A DNA stretch of 64,000 nt from AV69 sp963742315. GTDB lineage: Bacteria; Verrucomicrobiota; Verrucomicrobiia; Chthoniobacterales; UBA10450. The stretch covers positions 186,001-250,000 of the forward strand of contig CAVULE010000013.1 in assembly GCA_963742315.1 (NCBI GenBank), written 5' to 3'. Under the pieces are notes generated by a model that did no database searches, was not told the DNA's origin, and saw only the letters and a program-made list of their open reading frames with translations. Positions 27,073 to 36,456 of this stretch are shown in pieces; the stretch's first letter is position 1, and the number at the start of each line of letters is the position of its first letter. Made by a program: the position numbers and the translations under genes.

Positions 27073-30060
27073 ATGCAAACACCTACAACCATGAAAGCTG
27101 CGAGCGGCAAGAATTTTCAGAGCGCAAGACACGCGCAGAATCGAAGACGAGTTCCGTCCACTCCTCCCCGTACGACGAAAGCTAAAAAACCATCGAACGG
27201 CGAGGCGGCGATCGCGTCTCCGCCGGCCACAACGTCCAAACCGGCATCGCGCTATTCCGTTGGGATGTTCAGTCCGGGCGAGGCTCGTTGTGATCGCTGG
27301 CAGAGCCTGGCTCATGCGGCGCAAACGCTCGTCGCTCGCGCGGCCGCGGGCTCCTCGACGGAGGAAACACTCACGGCAGTAAGAGACCTACTTAAACCGC
27401 TCACTGTTCTTGAAACATTCCGCGCCTTTCCGGGCGAAATAATGATGAGTGCACTAAAGGAGGCGCTGGCGCGCGAAGATTACTCCGGCTTTTCGCGAAT
27501 CGTAAATCGCATCGCGAAGGCTATCATTACCGGCTCTTATCGCCGCTCGGCCAATGCCTGGAAAGTTGGCGAGGAAAACGAGGCGGAAAACAACGACCGT
27601 TTGCTCAAGGACTACTTTTCCACGGGCGATCTCACCAAACCTTATTTCGAAGTCCTGATCGTTAGCGATGATCCAACACCGGAACAGGTACGACAGGGCC
27701 GGACTGAGCTTCGGCAGCTACGCCGTCCGGAAGATCCTTTCATCTATGAGGCGGTAACTGTGCCGAGCTTCGAAGAAGCCGTCGCTGCGGTAGTAATGAA
27801 TGCCGACGTGCAGGCGGTAATTATCAAGGATAATTTCCGCTTCAAATCGCAGTTCGACGCCCCATTGCTGCGCAGCTACCTCGAGCAGCATCTCTCGCAG
27901 GAGTGCGGCTCGCTTGAACCGAAGGACTATGGAGTCGCGCTGGCACGCGCGATCGCAAAGATCCGTCCCGAGCTGGATGTTTATCTGATTGTGGATGGCG
28001 CGGCGGAGAAGGTGGCAAGCCATCTCGATTCGAAGAATATCCGGCGGATTTTCTACGGGATTGAAGACTTGATGGAGATCCACCTGGCGATCCTGGAAGG
28101 CATTAACCAGCGCTACGAGACGCCTTACTTCGATAATCTGAAAAAATATGCGCGGCGTCCGATCGGTACCTTCCACGCCTTGCCGGTGGCGCGTGGTAAG
28201 TCGGTCTTCAATTCCCATTGGATCCGCGACTTCGGCCATTTCTACGGCGCCAATATGTTCCTCGCGGAATCCTCCGCCACGACAGGCGGACTGGATTCGC
28301 TCCTCGAGCCGACAGGGAACATCAAGGTCGCCCAGGATAAAGCCGCTAGAGCCTTTGGTTGTCAGACGCTCTTCTTTGGGACCAATGGCACTTCGACTTC
28401 TAACAAGATCGCGGTGCAGGCGCTGGTTCGTCCCGGCGACATCGTGCTGGTCGATCGTAACTGCCATAAGTCGCATCACTACGGTCTCGTCCTTTGCGGC
28501 GGACAGCCGCTCTACGTCGAAGCCTATCCCCTGACGGAGTATTCGATGTATGGCGCAGTGCCGCTGCGTACAATCAAGAAAGCGCTCCTCGATCTAAAAG
28601 CCGAAGGGCGTCTCGATCGCGTGCGAATGCTCCTGCTCACTAACTGCACGTTCGACGGTCACGTTTACAACGTGCAACGCTTCATGGAAGAGGTGCTCGC
28701 GATCAAACCGGACATCGTCTTTCTCTGGGATGAAGCCTGGTATGCTTACAACCGCTTCTCTCCCTTCCACCGGATGCGCTCCGGCATGGGCGCCTGCGAA
28801 GCGCTGCGGGAGCGTTATGCCTCGAGCGAGTATCGCGCCGAGTACGCAGCGTTCCAAAAGAAGCATGGCAAGATCGATCCCAAGAATCCGAAGATGCTCG
28901 ACACGCATCTGCTGCCGGATCCCGATGCGGTAAAGCTGCGCGTCTACGCCACGACCTCGACACACAAGTCGCTGTCCTGCTTCCGTCAGGGGTCTTACAT
29001 CATGGTGAGTGACGATTGCTGGGAGAGCACGGAAGCAACCTTTAAAGAAGCGTTCTTTACCCACACTAGCACGTCGCCTAACTTACAGTTGATCGCTTCT
29101 CTAGACGTAGCTCGCCGTCAGGCCGAGCTGGAAGGCTACGAGTTAGTCGGCCGCGCGATTGAACTCTCCCTCATCCTGCGCCGCGAAGTAAACCGGCATC
29201 CGCTGATCTCCAAATACTTCACCATTGCGACTAATGCGCAGATGGTGCCGACGGAATATCGGGCCAGCGGATTTGAGGACTTCCACGCCGAAGGAGTGAA
29301 CTGGAAGACAATCTATGACGCCTGGGCAACCGACGAGTTCGTCCTCGATCCCACGCGAATCACACTCTTGTGCGGTTCGGCGGGTTTTGATGGGACTGCT
29401 TTCAAGGGACTGCTGGCAAGCAAATTTGATATTCAACTTAACAAGACTTCGCGTAACAGCGTCCTGCTCCAGACTAACATCAATAATACGCGCAGCGACA
29501 TCGCCTACCTGGTCAAGGTTCTCGCCGACATCTCGCGCGAACTGGAGCGCAAACTCTCTCAGGATCCGGACGAGAAGGCCGCTTTCGATGCGCGCGTCAA
29601 GAGCCTGATCACCGACGTGCCCGACCTGCCGAACTTTAGCCGCTTCCACGACGTCTTCCGCGAGCACCCGCGCGGCAAGACTAACGAAGGCGACATGCGC
29701 ACGGCCTTCTTCCTCGCCTACGACGAGGAAAATTGCACACACGTAAAACTACACGGCAAAGAGATTGACGATTTGGTCCGAGAAGGCCGCGCGGTCTCGG
29801 CCAAGTTCGTCATCCCTTATCCTCCGGGCTTCCCCATCATGGTGCCTGGTCAGGTCATCACCGAGGACACCATCGAGTTTATGCGCAAGCTCGATGTGAA
29901 GGAAATTCACGGCTACCAGGCCGCCCTGGGCCTGGAATTAATCAAACCGGAGAAGCTGCGTTCCAACGCGAAGAAGAACGGAGCTGTCCAACGTCGTCCA
30001 ATACGCACGCAAGAAATCCTGACGGCGACTCCAAAAAACGCTCCAACCACTTATGATTGA
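27073..30060 (+). CDS. Orn/Lys/Arg decarboxylase, class I fold, with extended N-terminus
   Basis: 995 residues from ATG 27073, which has AGAAGGA upstream. PLP-dependent enzymes of this group (AdiA, CadA, SpeC type) decarboxylate a basic amino acid and consume a proton. Domains: a low-complexity Thr/Lys/Pro-rich stretch of about 70 residues, a wing (OKR_N) domain (about 195-340, with FEVLIVSDDPTPEQV), then the PLP domain with LFFGTNGTSTSNKIAVQALV, FLWDEAWYAYNRFSP and the lysine motif TTSTHKSLSCFRQGSYIM. It is longer than the usual 710-760 residues. The substrate (Arg, Lys or Orn) cannot be told. Its end overlaps aspT by 8 bp. Confidence 0.93.
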   Translation: MQTPTTMKAASGKNFQSARHAQNRRRVPSTPPRTTKAKKPSNGEAAIASPPATTSKPASRYSVGMFSPGEARCDRWQSLAHAAQTLVARAAAGSSTEETLTAVRDLLKPLTVLETFRAFPGEIMMSALKEALAREDYSGFSRIVNRIAKAIITGSYRRSANAWKVGEENEAENNDRLLKDYFSTGDLTKPYFEVLIVSDDPTPEQVRQGRTELRQLRRPEDPFIYEAVTVPSFEEAVAAVVMNADVQAVIIKDNFRFKSQFDAPLLRSYLEQHLSQECGSLEPKDYGVALARAIAKIRPELDVYLIVDGAAEKVASHLDSKNIRRIFYGIEDLMEIHLAILEGINQRYETPYFDNLKKYARRPIGTFHALPVARGKSVFNSHWIRDFGHFYGANMFLAESSATTGGLDSLLEPTGNIKVAQDKAARAFGCQTLFFGTNGTSTSNKIAVQALVRPGDIVLVDRNCHKSHHYGLVLCGGQPLYVEAYPLTEYSMYGAVPLRTIKKALLDLKAEGRLDRVRMLLLTNCTFDGHVYNVQRFMEEVLAIKPDIVFLWDEAWYAYNRFSPFHRMRSGMGACEALRERYASSEYRAEYAAFQKKHGKIDPKNPKMLDTHLLPDPDAVKLRVYATTSTHKSLSCFRQGSYIMVSDDCWESTEATFKEAFFTHTSTSPNLQLIASLDVARRQAELEGYELVGRAIELSLILRREVNRHPLISKYFTIATNAQMVPTEYRASGFEDFHAEGVNWKTIYDAWATDEFVLDPTRITLLCGSAGFDGTAFKGLLASKFDIQLNKTSRNSVLLQTNINNTRSDIAYLVKVLADISRELERKLSQDPDEKAAFDARVKSLITDVPDLPNFSRFHDVFREHPRGKTNEGDMRTAFFLAYDEENCTHVKLHGKEIDDLVREGRAVSAKFVIPYPPGFPIMVPGQVITEDTIEFMRKLDVKEIHGYQAALGLELIKPEKLRSNAKKNGAVQRRPIRTQEILTATPKNAPTTYD

Positions 30061-31748
30061 CTGGTTCTTCACGACGCTTAAGACCTACCCGGAAATCGCG
30101 ATTTTTCTCGCGCTCGGCCTCGGTTACTACTTCGGCAAGTTCACCTACAAGGGGATCGGCCTCGGGTCGGTGACCGCCACCCTGATCGCCGCCGTCGTGA
30201 TCGGGCAGATCGGGATCACGGTCAACCAGCCGCTGAAGGCGTTTTCGTTCCTCATGTTCCTGTTCGCCGTCGGCTACGCCGTCGGGCCGCAGTTTGTCCG
30301 CGGCATTGCCAGCAGCGGCCTGCCGCAGGCGATCTTCTCGGTGGTGCAATGCGTATTGAGCCTGGGCGCCTGCGTGGTGGTCGCAAAGTTCGCCGGCTAC
30401 GACCTCGGCTACGCGGCTGGACTCTACTCGGGCTCGCAGACGATCTCTGCCGCGATGGGGCTCTCGACCGACGCCATCAACCGACTGGGCCTGCCCCCCG
30501 ATCAAGCCAAGGCACTGCTCGACTCGATGCCGATCGCTTACGCCGTGACCTACATGTTCGGCACCATGGGCTCGGCGATCGTGATCGCCGTCATCGGTCC
30601 GAAGCTGCTGGGCATCGATCTCGTCGCCGCCTGCAAGGATTACGAAGAGAAGCATGGGGGCGGCAAGAAGCAGCTGGGCGGTCCGGGCACGGCCTGGACA
30701 CGCTGGGCGTTGCGCGCCTACAAGGTGCAACCGGGTGGCAAGGCCGTCGGTCTGCGCGTCGCCGAGGCTGAGTCGCTGGTGCCCGATGCGCGCCTCTTCA
30801 TCCTGCGCATTCGGCGCGGAGGCGAGATCATGGATGCGACCGCGGACATCGTCCTGAAGGAAGGCGACGTGGTGGCGGTCGCGGGCGAGCGCGAAGTGCT
30901 GGTGAACGTCCTCGGGGCAGCGGCGGTCGGAAGTCGAGGACCGCGAACTGCTCGCCGTGCCGGTGGAGGGCGTCGACGTCCTGGTGACGAACAAGGAGGT
31001 CGACGGCAAGACGCTCGAGGAGCTGGCGACGCGCCCGGCGGCGCGCGGCGTGTTCCTGCGCAAGATCACTCGCGGCGCTACCGCCACGGATATCCCCATC
31101 CTGCCAAGCACCGAGGTCAATCGCGGCGACTTGCTCACCCTCGTCGGCCGCACGGAGGATATTGCCGCCGCCACCAAGATGCTGGGTGTCGCCGACCGTC
31201 CGACCGATGTCACCGACATGGCGTTCGTCGGCGCGGCGATCGTGGTCGGCGCGCTGATCGGCTCGCTGGTCTTCAAGGTGGCCGGGGCGCCGCTCACTCT
31301 GTCGACTGCCGGCGGCGCGCTGATCGCCGGAATCATAGGCGGATGGCTGCGCTCGGTGCGCCCGAAGTTCGGGCGTATTCCGACGCCTACCGTCTGGTTC
31401 ATGAACTCGGTCGGCCTCAACATCTTCATCGCCATCGTCGGCATCTCCGCCGGCCCGGGCTTCGTCAACGGTCTGAAAACGCAGGGCGTCGGTCTCTTCC
31501 TGTGGGGCGCGGTCGCCACTTCGGTCCCCCTGATTCTCGGCATGTTCGTCGCGAAGTACGTATTCCGCTTCCACGACGCGCTCAACCTCGGCATCGTTTC
31601 CGGTGCGCGCACGACGACGGCATCGCTTGGTTTGGTCTGCGACCAGGCCAAGAGCCAGATCCCGGCACTCGGCTACACCGTTACCTACGCCGTGGGGAAC
31701 ACCCTGCTGACGATCTGGGGCATGGTCATCATCATGTTGCTGTCGTAA
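30053..31748 (+). CDS. aspT: Aspartate:alanine antiporter AspT-like (AAE family), one frameshift
   Basis: About 565 residues once joined. AspT exchanges extracellular aspartate for alanine, which with intracellular decarboxylation produces proton motive force. The two membrane halves are clear: FLALGLGYYFGKFTYKGIGL, SGSQTISAAMGLSTDAINRL and later FGRIPTPTVWFMNSVGLNIF and SGARTTTASLGLVCDQAKSQ. Between them lie two TrkA-C (RCK_C) domains. The frame changes at about 30933, between VNVLGAA and ELLAVPVEGVDVLVTNKEVD. It starts at ATG 30053 inside the decarboxylase end, so translation is coupled. The paralogue at 36457 is intact. Confidence 0.9.
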
Positions 31749-31813
31749 CCACAATGAATTTCGAAACTTCGTCTTAAATTAGAAAACGCTCCGCGAGGGC
31801 AAAGGAAAACCGT

Positions 31814-33554
31814 ATGAAAAAACCCGATCTAGAAATCAAGCCAACTAAACGCAACCGTGGAAACGGTGCGAAAGTTAACGGACCAGCTAATCGTGGCAGT
31901 CGCAAATTATCAGATAATGCGAGGCTGAAAGAGTTCGAGAAACTCGGTCCGTTCGAGATCAAGGATTTCGTCCAAAAAGTGGCATCGAAGTCGGCGCTGG
32001 AATCTTCCTTGTCGTACCTGAACGCCGGTCGTGGCAATCCCAACTGGGTCGCCACTGAACCGCGCGAAGCGTTCTTCCTCCTCGGGCAGTTCGCAATTAC
32101 TGAGAGCAAGCGGGTGCTCGACCTGCCGCCCGGCGTGGGCGGGATGCCTAAGGCAGAGGGAATAGCTGGCCGACTTGAAGCCTGGCTCGCAAAACATGAT
32201 GACATGCCAGGTGCACCCTTTCTGCAGGCGATGGTGCCGTGGGCGGTGAACAAGTTCAGCTTCGACGCCGACAAGTTCGTGCACGAGTTGGTGGATTCCA
32301 TCATCGGCGATCACTACCCGGTGCCGGACCGCATGCTGGTGCACAACGAACAGATCGTTCATGAGTATCTGGAGTGGGCCATGTGCGGAAACCCGCGGCC
32401 GAAGGGCACGTTTAAGATCTATGCGGTCGAAGGGCGGCACCGCCGCCATGTGCTACATTTTCAAGTCGCTAAAAAGCAATCGGATTCTCAATCCCGGCGA
32501 CACGATAGCGCTCGGCGTACCGATCTTCACGCCCTACCTCGAGATGGCGCATCTGGAGGACTATGACCTCCACTACATCGAGGTTCATGCGAAGCAGGAA
32601 GATCGGTTTCAGTATCCGGATGAAGAGATCAAAAAGCTCCTCAACCCGAAGATCAAGGCGTTCTTCATCGTCAATCCTGGCAATCCGTTCGCTGTCGCGC
32701 TTTCTCCAGAGACGATTAAGAAAATCGGCGCCGTGCTCAAGAAACGGCCAGACCTGATCCTGCTGACCGACGACGTCTATGGCACGTTCGTTCCAGGCTT
32801 CCGTTCGCTGATGGGAGAGTTCCCGGAGAACACGATCGGCGTCTACTCCTACAGCAAGTACTTCGGCTGCACCGGGTGGCGGCTCGGAACGATCGCGGTC
32901 CACGAGAACAACATCTTCGACAAGATGATCGCCGCGCATCCCGAGCCGATCAAAAAACTGCTGGACAAGCGCTACGGCGGTCTCACCCTCAAGCCGCGCG
33001 AGTTCGCCTTCATCGACCGCATCGTTGCCGACAGCCGCGACATCGCGCTCAATCACACGGCCGGACTGTCGCTTCCGCAGCAGGTCATGATGACGCTGTT
33101 CTCGCTCTACGAGCTGATGGACGAAAAGAAGGTCTATCAGAAAGCCTGCATCGGAATCTGCAAGCAGCGGGTCCAGGCAACGATCGAAGGACTCGACATC
33201 GAAGTCGGTCCGAATCAGTACTTCGACTACTATTATGGCCTGATCGATTTCGAGTTTTTTGCCCGCAAATACTTGGGCGAGGACGTCGTCAAGTGGATGA
33301 AGGCGAACGTGCACCCGCTCGACATCGTGTTCCGGCTGGCCGAGGACCACGGCATCGTCCTGCTCAACGGCGGCGGCTTTGCCGCTCCCGATTGGTCGGT
33401 GCGCATATCCTTCGCAAACCTGGAGAATCATGTCTACGACGACATCGGTCGGGCGGTGCGCGCCATCGCGCGCGGATACAGGCAGGCTTATGAGGCAGCT
33501 ACAGGCAAGAGTGCCCCGGCAGCCCCGACGAGATCGCCTATTGCGAGACGTTAG
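31814..33554 (+). CDS. aspD: Aspartate 4-decarboxylase / aspartate aminotransferase AspD-like, one frameshift
   Basis: About 580 residues after joining. AspD is a PLP enzyme converting L-aspartate to L-alanine plus CO2, consuming a proton. Family segments are SYLNAGRGNPNWVATEPREA, FVHELVDSIIGDHYPVPDRM, FFIVNPGNPFAVALSPE, ILLTDDVYGTFVPGF, and the PLP lysine loop YSYSKYFGCTGWRLGTIAV. The frame changes at about 32430, between FKIYAVEG and GTAAMCYIFKSLK. It lies 65 bp after aspT, in the order known from aspD-aspT operons of Tetragenococcus and Comamonas but reversed. Start is ATG 31814. Confidence 0.92.
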
Positions 33555-33595
33555 TCCGGTTACTTCGCGATCGTAAATCCTAACCAGAAACGTGA

Positions 33596-34660
33596 ATGAA
33601 AGCATACAGGCATGTGCGCTGCCTCGTTGCGATGCTCGCATTGACGGTTCCCATCGCTGCCCAAGCCAAACCTAAGATCGAAGTTCTTGCCACGGGTGGC
33701 ACTATCGCCGGCGCGCAGGCAAGTAGTTCCGAGGTCGGTTACAGATCCGGAACATTTTCCGTTGATGATCTGATCAAGGCCGTTCCACAATTGAAGGACG
33801 TGGCCGACTTGACGGGTGAGCAGGTCGCCAACATCGGCAGCCAAACGATGAATCACGATGTTTGGCTAAAGCTGGCCAAGCGAGTGAATGAGGTCCTCCA
33901 AGATGGCAGCGTTGATGGCGTCGTCATCACTCATGGCACCGACACTTTGGAAGAGACGGCCTACTTCCTCAGTTTGGTAGTGAAGAGCGACAAACCGGTC
34001 GTGCTCGTGGGCTCGATGCGACCGGCGACGGCGATCAGTGCCGATGGCCCCGCAAATCTTTACAACGCTGTGGCGTTGGCAGCGAGTGAGGAGGCGCGCG
34101 GCCGCGGTCCGCTAATCGTCATGGATGATGAAATTCACTACGCTCGCGAAGCTCAGAAAACCAACACTACTGAACTCGATACTTTCCACTCCCCAAATCG
34201 CGGGCGCGCCGGTGTGATGAATGTAGGTAAGATCGAGTTCTTTTCGCAGAACACCACCCGCCACACAACCAAGAGTGAATTTACCGTTGACGGAAAGACT
34301 GCGCGCGACCTGCCTCGCGTAGAGATTGTCTATTCCTACGAAAATCTCGGCCCCGAAGTAATTGATTTCCTGGTGAAACAGGGAGTGAAGGGCATCGTGC
34401 TGGCGGGCGTTGGCGACGGGAATAGTACGGATGCAGCGATCGCTGCGCTCTCGGCTGCGGCAAAGAAAGGCATTGCTGTAGTACGATCGAGCCGTACTGG
34501 CAGCGGTTTGGTCGTGCGCAACGTTGAAGTTGACGACGACAAGCTGGGCTTCATCGCATCCATGGAATTGAGCCCTCAAAAAGCCCGGATCCTTCTAATG
34601 CTCGCGCTGATGAACACAAACGACCCGGTCAAGCTTCAACAAGTCTTTATGCAGTACTAA
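33596..34660 (+). CDS. ansB: Type II L-asparaginase, periplasmic
   Basis: 354 residues. A signal peptide (CLVAMLALTVPIAAQA) directs it to the periplasm, the mark of type II enzymes. It hydrolyses asparagine to aspartate and ammonia. Catalytic motifs are VLATGGTIAGAQAS with the nucleophile Thr and GVVITHGTDTLEETAYFL, plus VVLVGSMRPATAISADGPAN. It follows aspD by 41 bp in the same direction. Its product aspartate would be the AspT substrate, and the ammonia would raise periplasmic pH, so the enzyme fits the decarboxylation system. Confidence 0.94.
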   Translation: MKAYRHVRCLVAMLALTVPIAAQAKPKIEVLATGGTIAGAQASSSEVGYRSGTFSVDDLIKAVPQLKDVADLTGEQVANIGSQTMNHDVWLKLAKRVNEVLQDGSVDGVVITHGTDTLEETAYFLSLVVKSDKPVVLVGSMRPATAISADGPANLYNAVALAASEEARGRGPLIVMDDEIHYAREAQKTNTTELDTFHSPNRGRAGVMNVGKIEFFSQNTTRHTTKSEFTVDGKTARDLPRVEIVYSYENLGPEVIDFLVKQGVKGIVLAGVGDGNSTDAAIAALSAAAKKGIAVVRSSRTGSGLVVRNVEVDDDKLGFIASMELSPQKARILLMLALMNTNDPVKLQQVFMQY

Positions 34661-34663
34661 TCT

Positions 34664-34855
34664 ATGAAAAGGTGCTCAACCGCGATGCTAGCCGTTGCGC
34701 TGACCTTCGTTGCCTGTGCGCCGGTCAGCAAACCCTGGGCAGAAGTCGGGAGTGCGACCGTTCCGCACAGACGAGCAAACCGAAGGGTGCGTAAAAGCTT
34801 GACAGTTCAAACGTGGATAACAATACCGGAGTTAGACTCAATAGGTCTCATATGA
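34664..34855 (+). CDS. Small putative lipoprotein
   Basis: 63 residues. The N-terminus MKRCSTAMLAVALTFVACAP is a lipoprotein signal with the Cys of VAC as the probable lipid site. The rest is short, basic and uncharacteristic. It begins 3 bp after the asparaginase stop and overlaps the start of the porin reading, so it would be translated with both. It may be a real small envelope protein or the remnant of a longer one. Confidence 0.4.
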   Translation: MKRCSTAMLAVALTFVACAPVSKPWAEVGSATVPHRRANRRVRKSLTVQTWITIPELDSIGLI

Positions 34856-36372
34856 AGAAACGAGCGTTTTTTGGTGAATACGCATTTGCTGTATCGGTAT
34901 TGTTCACCGTCTTGAGCGGCGCGGGGACCGCTCTCGGCCAGCAGGAGCCCGAGATGGACGTCTGGAAGGCACGCCCCGTCTGATCTTTCCCTGGCGGTGG
35001 AGCAAGTCGCTCCCGTCCTGACGGTGGACGCAAGTCGCTCCCGACCGACAGCGCGCTAACATCTACGGAGGAGGGTCGGACGACGGATCTCGATCAGTCA
35101 TTTGGCGATTCGCGCGAATGGCGCTTGGAAAAGCGCCGACAGGCCTTGGCAGATACGAAGTTCGAATTCAACCTTCGCACCTTCTACTTCGACCGCAGCG
35201 ACTTCACTGGCGCAGAGAAACAGGCGTGGACGATCGGCGGATGGGTGGGAGTAAAGACCGGTTACTTTCTCGACCATATTGCGTTCGGAGCGACGCTTTA
35301 CACTTCCAATCCCATATATGCCCCTGACGACAGGGATGGAACCGGCCTCCTGGCGCCCGGGCAGAATAACTATACGATCCTGGGCGAGTTCTACGCCGAA
35401 CTCCGGATCGTCAAAGACGTGGGCATTACTGTCGGAGCCAGGGGCTACGACACACCGTTTATCGACCGCAACGACACCCGCATGACGCCAAATACTTTTG
35501 AGGCGGTCGTTTTGCAGGGCCGTACGAGCTCGACCAGAGCAGTAACGACGACACCGCCACGCCCGCGGATAGCACTGGGCCCGAGCAAAGATGGAAAAGA
35601 GGTTGCGGTCCCTTCGCCAACCCCGGCCCAGGACGTCGCGGCTATCAAGTACGGACTTGGATATTTCTACAAAATCAAAGCGCAAAATGACAGCGAATTT
35701 GTCTCGATGGCAACCGACGCGGGCGCTGATGTTAATCGAGGGGTATGGGCAGCCGGAGTCAACTATGAGAAAGGAAAATTTAACATTGGTGCGATCGACT
35801 ACTACAGCCAGGATATTATCAACATCGCCTATGCCCAAGGGGGTTTCGAACTCCCGCTTGCCACCGATTGGCGGCTGAGGTTCGCTGGCCAGTACGTGGA
35901 TCAGGGTAGTGTCGGGGACAACGAGCTGCAGGGCCACAGTTTCTCGGGCCATCAATTCGGCATCAAAGTAGAACTGCCCATCAAGAAGGCGCTGTTTACC
36001 GCGGCTTTCACTCACGCTTGGGGGAATGCCAATCTGCAGAACCCGTGGAGCGGGTATCCTGGCTACACCAGTGTTCAGGTTCAAGACTTCAACCGGGCCG
36101 GCGAGAGCGCGTTTCTTCTCCGGGCTGGTTATGAATTTCCCTGGGTCGACGGACTGAGCGCTTATGCCTTGGCGGTGTTTGGCACGGACCCGGATTCAGC
36201 GACGCAGTTTCGGCAGAACGAGTTCGATTCGAATCTCCAGTGGGCCCCCACCAAAGGCGTTCTCAAGGGTTTGTCGCTGCGTCTGCGTTACGGGGTTGTC
36301 CAGCAGTTTGGAGGAGATGTCCATAACCTGACCGACTTCCGTGCGATTTGTAATTACGTGATCAAGTTCTAA
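34852..36372 (+). CDS. OprD-like outer-membrane porin with an in-frame stop codon at 34981
   Basis: ATG 34852 begins a signal peptide (FAVSVLFTVLSGAGTALGQQ) and the frame continues to the mature porin without a shift, except for a TGA at 34981-34983 in the linker. From about 35050 the barrel is clear: LADTKFEFNLRTFYFDRSDF, IGGWVGVKTGYFLDHIAFGA, VGARGYDTPFIDRNDTRMTP and a C-terminal strand LRLRYGVVQQFGG, ending VIKF. Without the stop it would be about 506 residues. Location in this cluster suggests amino-acid uptake across the outer membrane, which is inference. The stop is either a sequencing substitution or inactivation. Confidence 0.75.
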
Positions 36373-36456
36373 CAAGCTTGACTAGCGCGCAGGAATTGTC
36401 GATCACCGTGGGCGACTTCTGTGATCACAACCACATCTTGAAAGGGCAGCCCTATC

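Noticed and set aside
29942..31651. A long minus-strand reading (569 residues) opposite aspT.
   Set aside because: An antisense shadow of a high-GC gene; the plus strand carries clear AspT motifs.
34834..34848. AGACTCAATAGGTCT upstream of the porin start looks like another palindrome box.
   Set aside because: The two half-sites are 3 bp farther apart than in all other copies, so the same protein dimer is unlikely to bind it.
36401..36426. GATCAC...GTGATC inverted repeat upstream of aspT2 as an operator.
   Set aside because: Six base pairs with a 14-bp spacer is common by chance, and no second copy was found.
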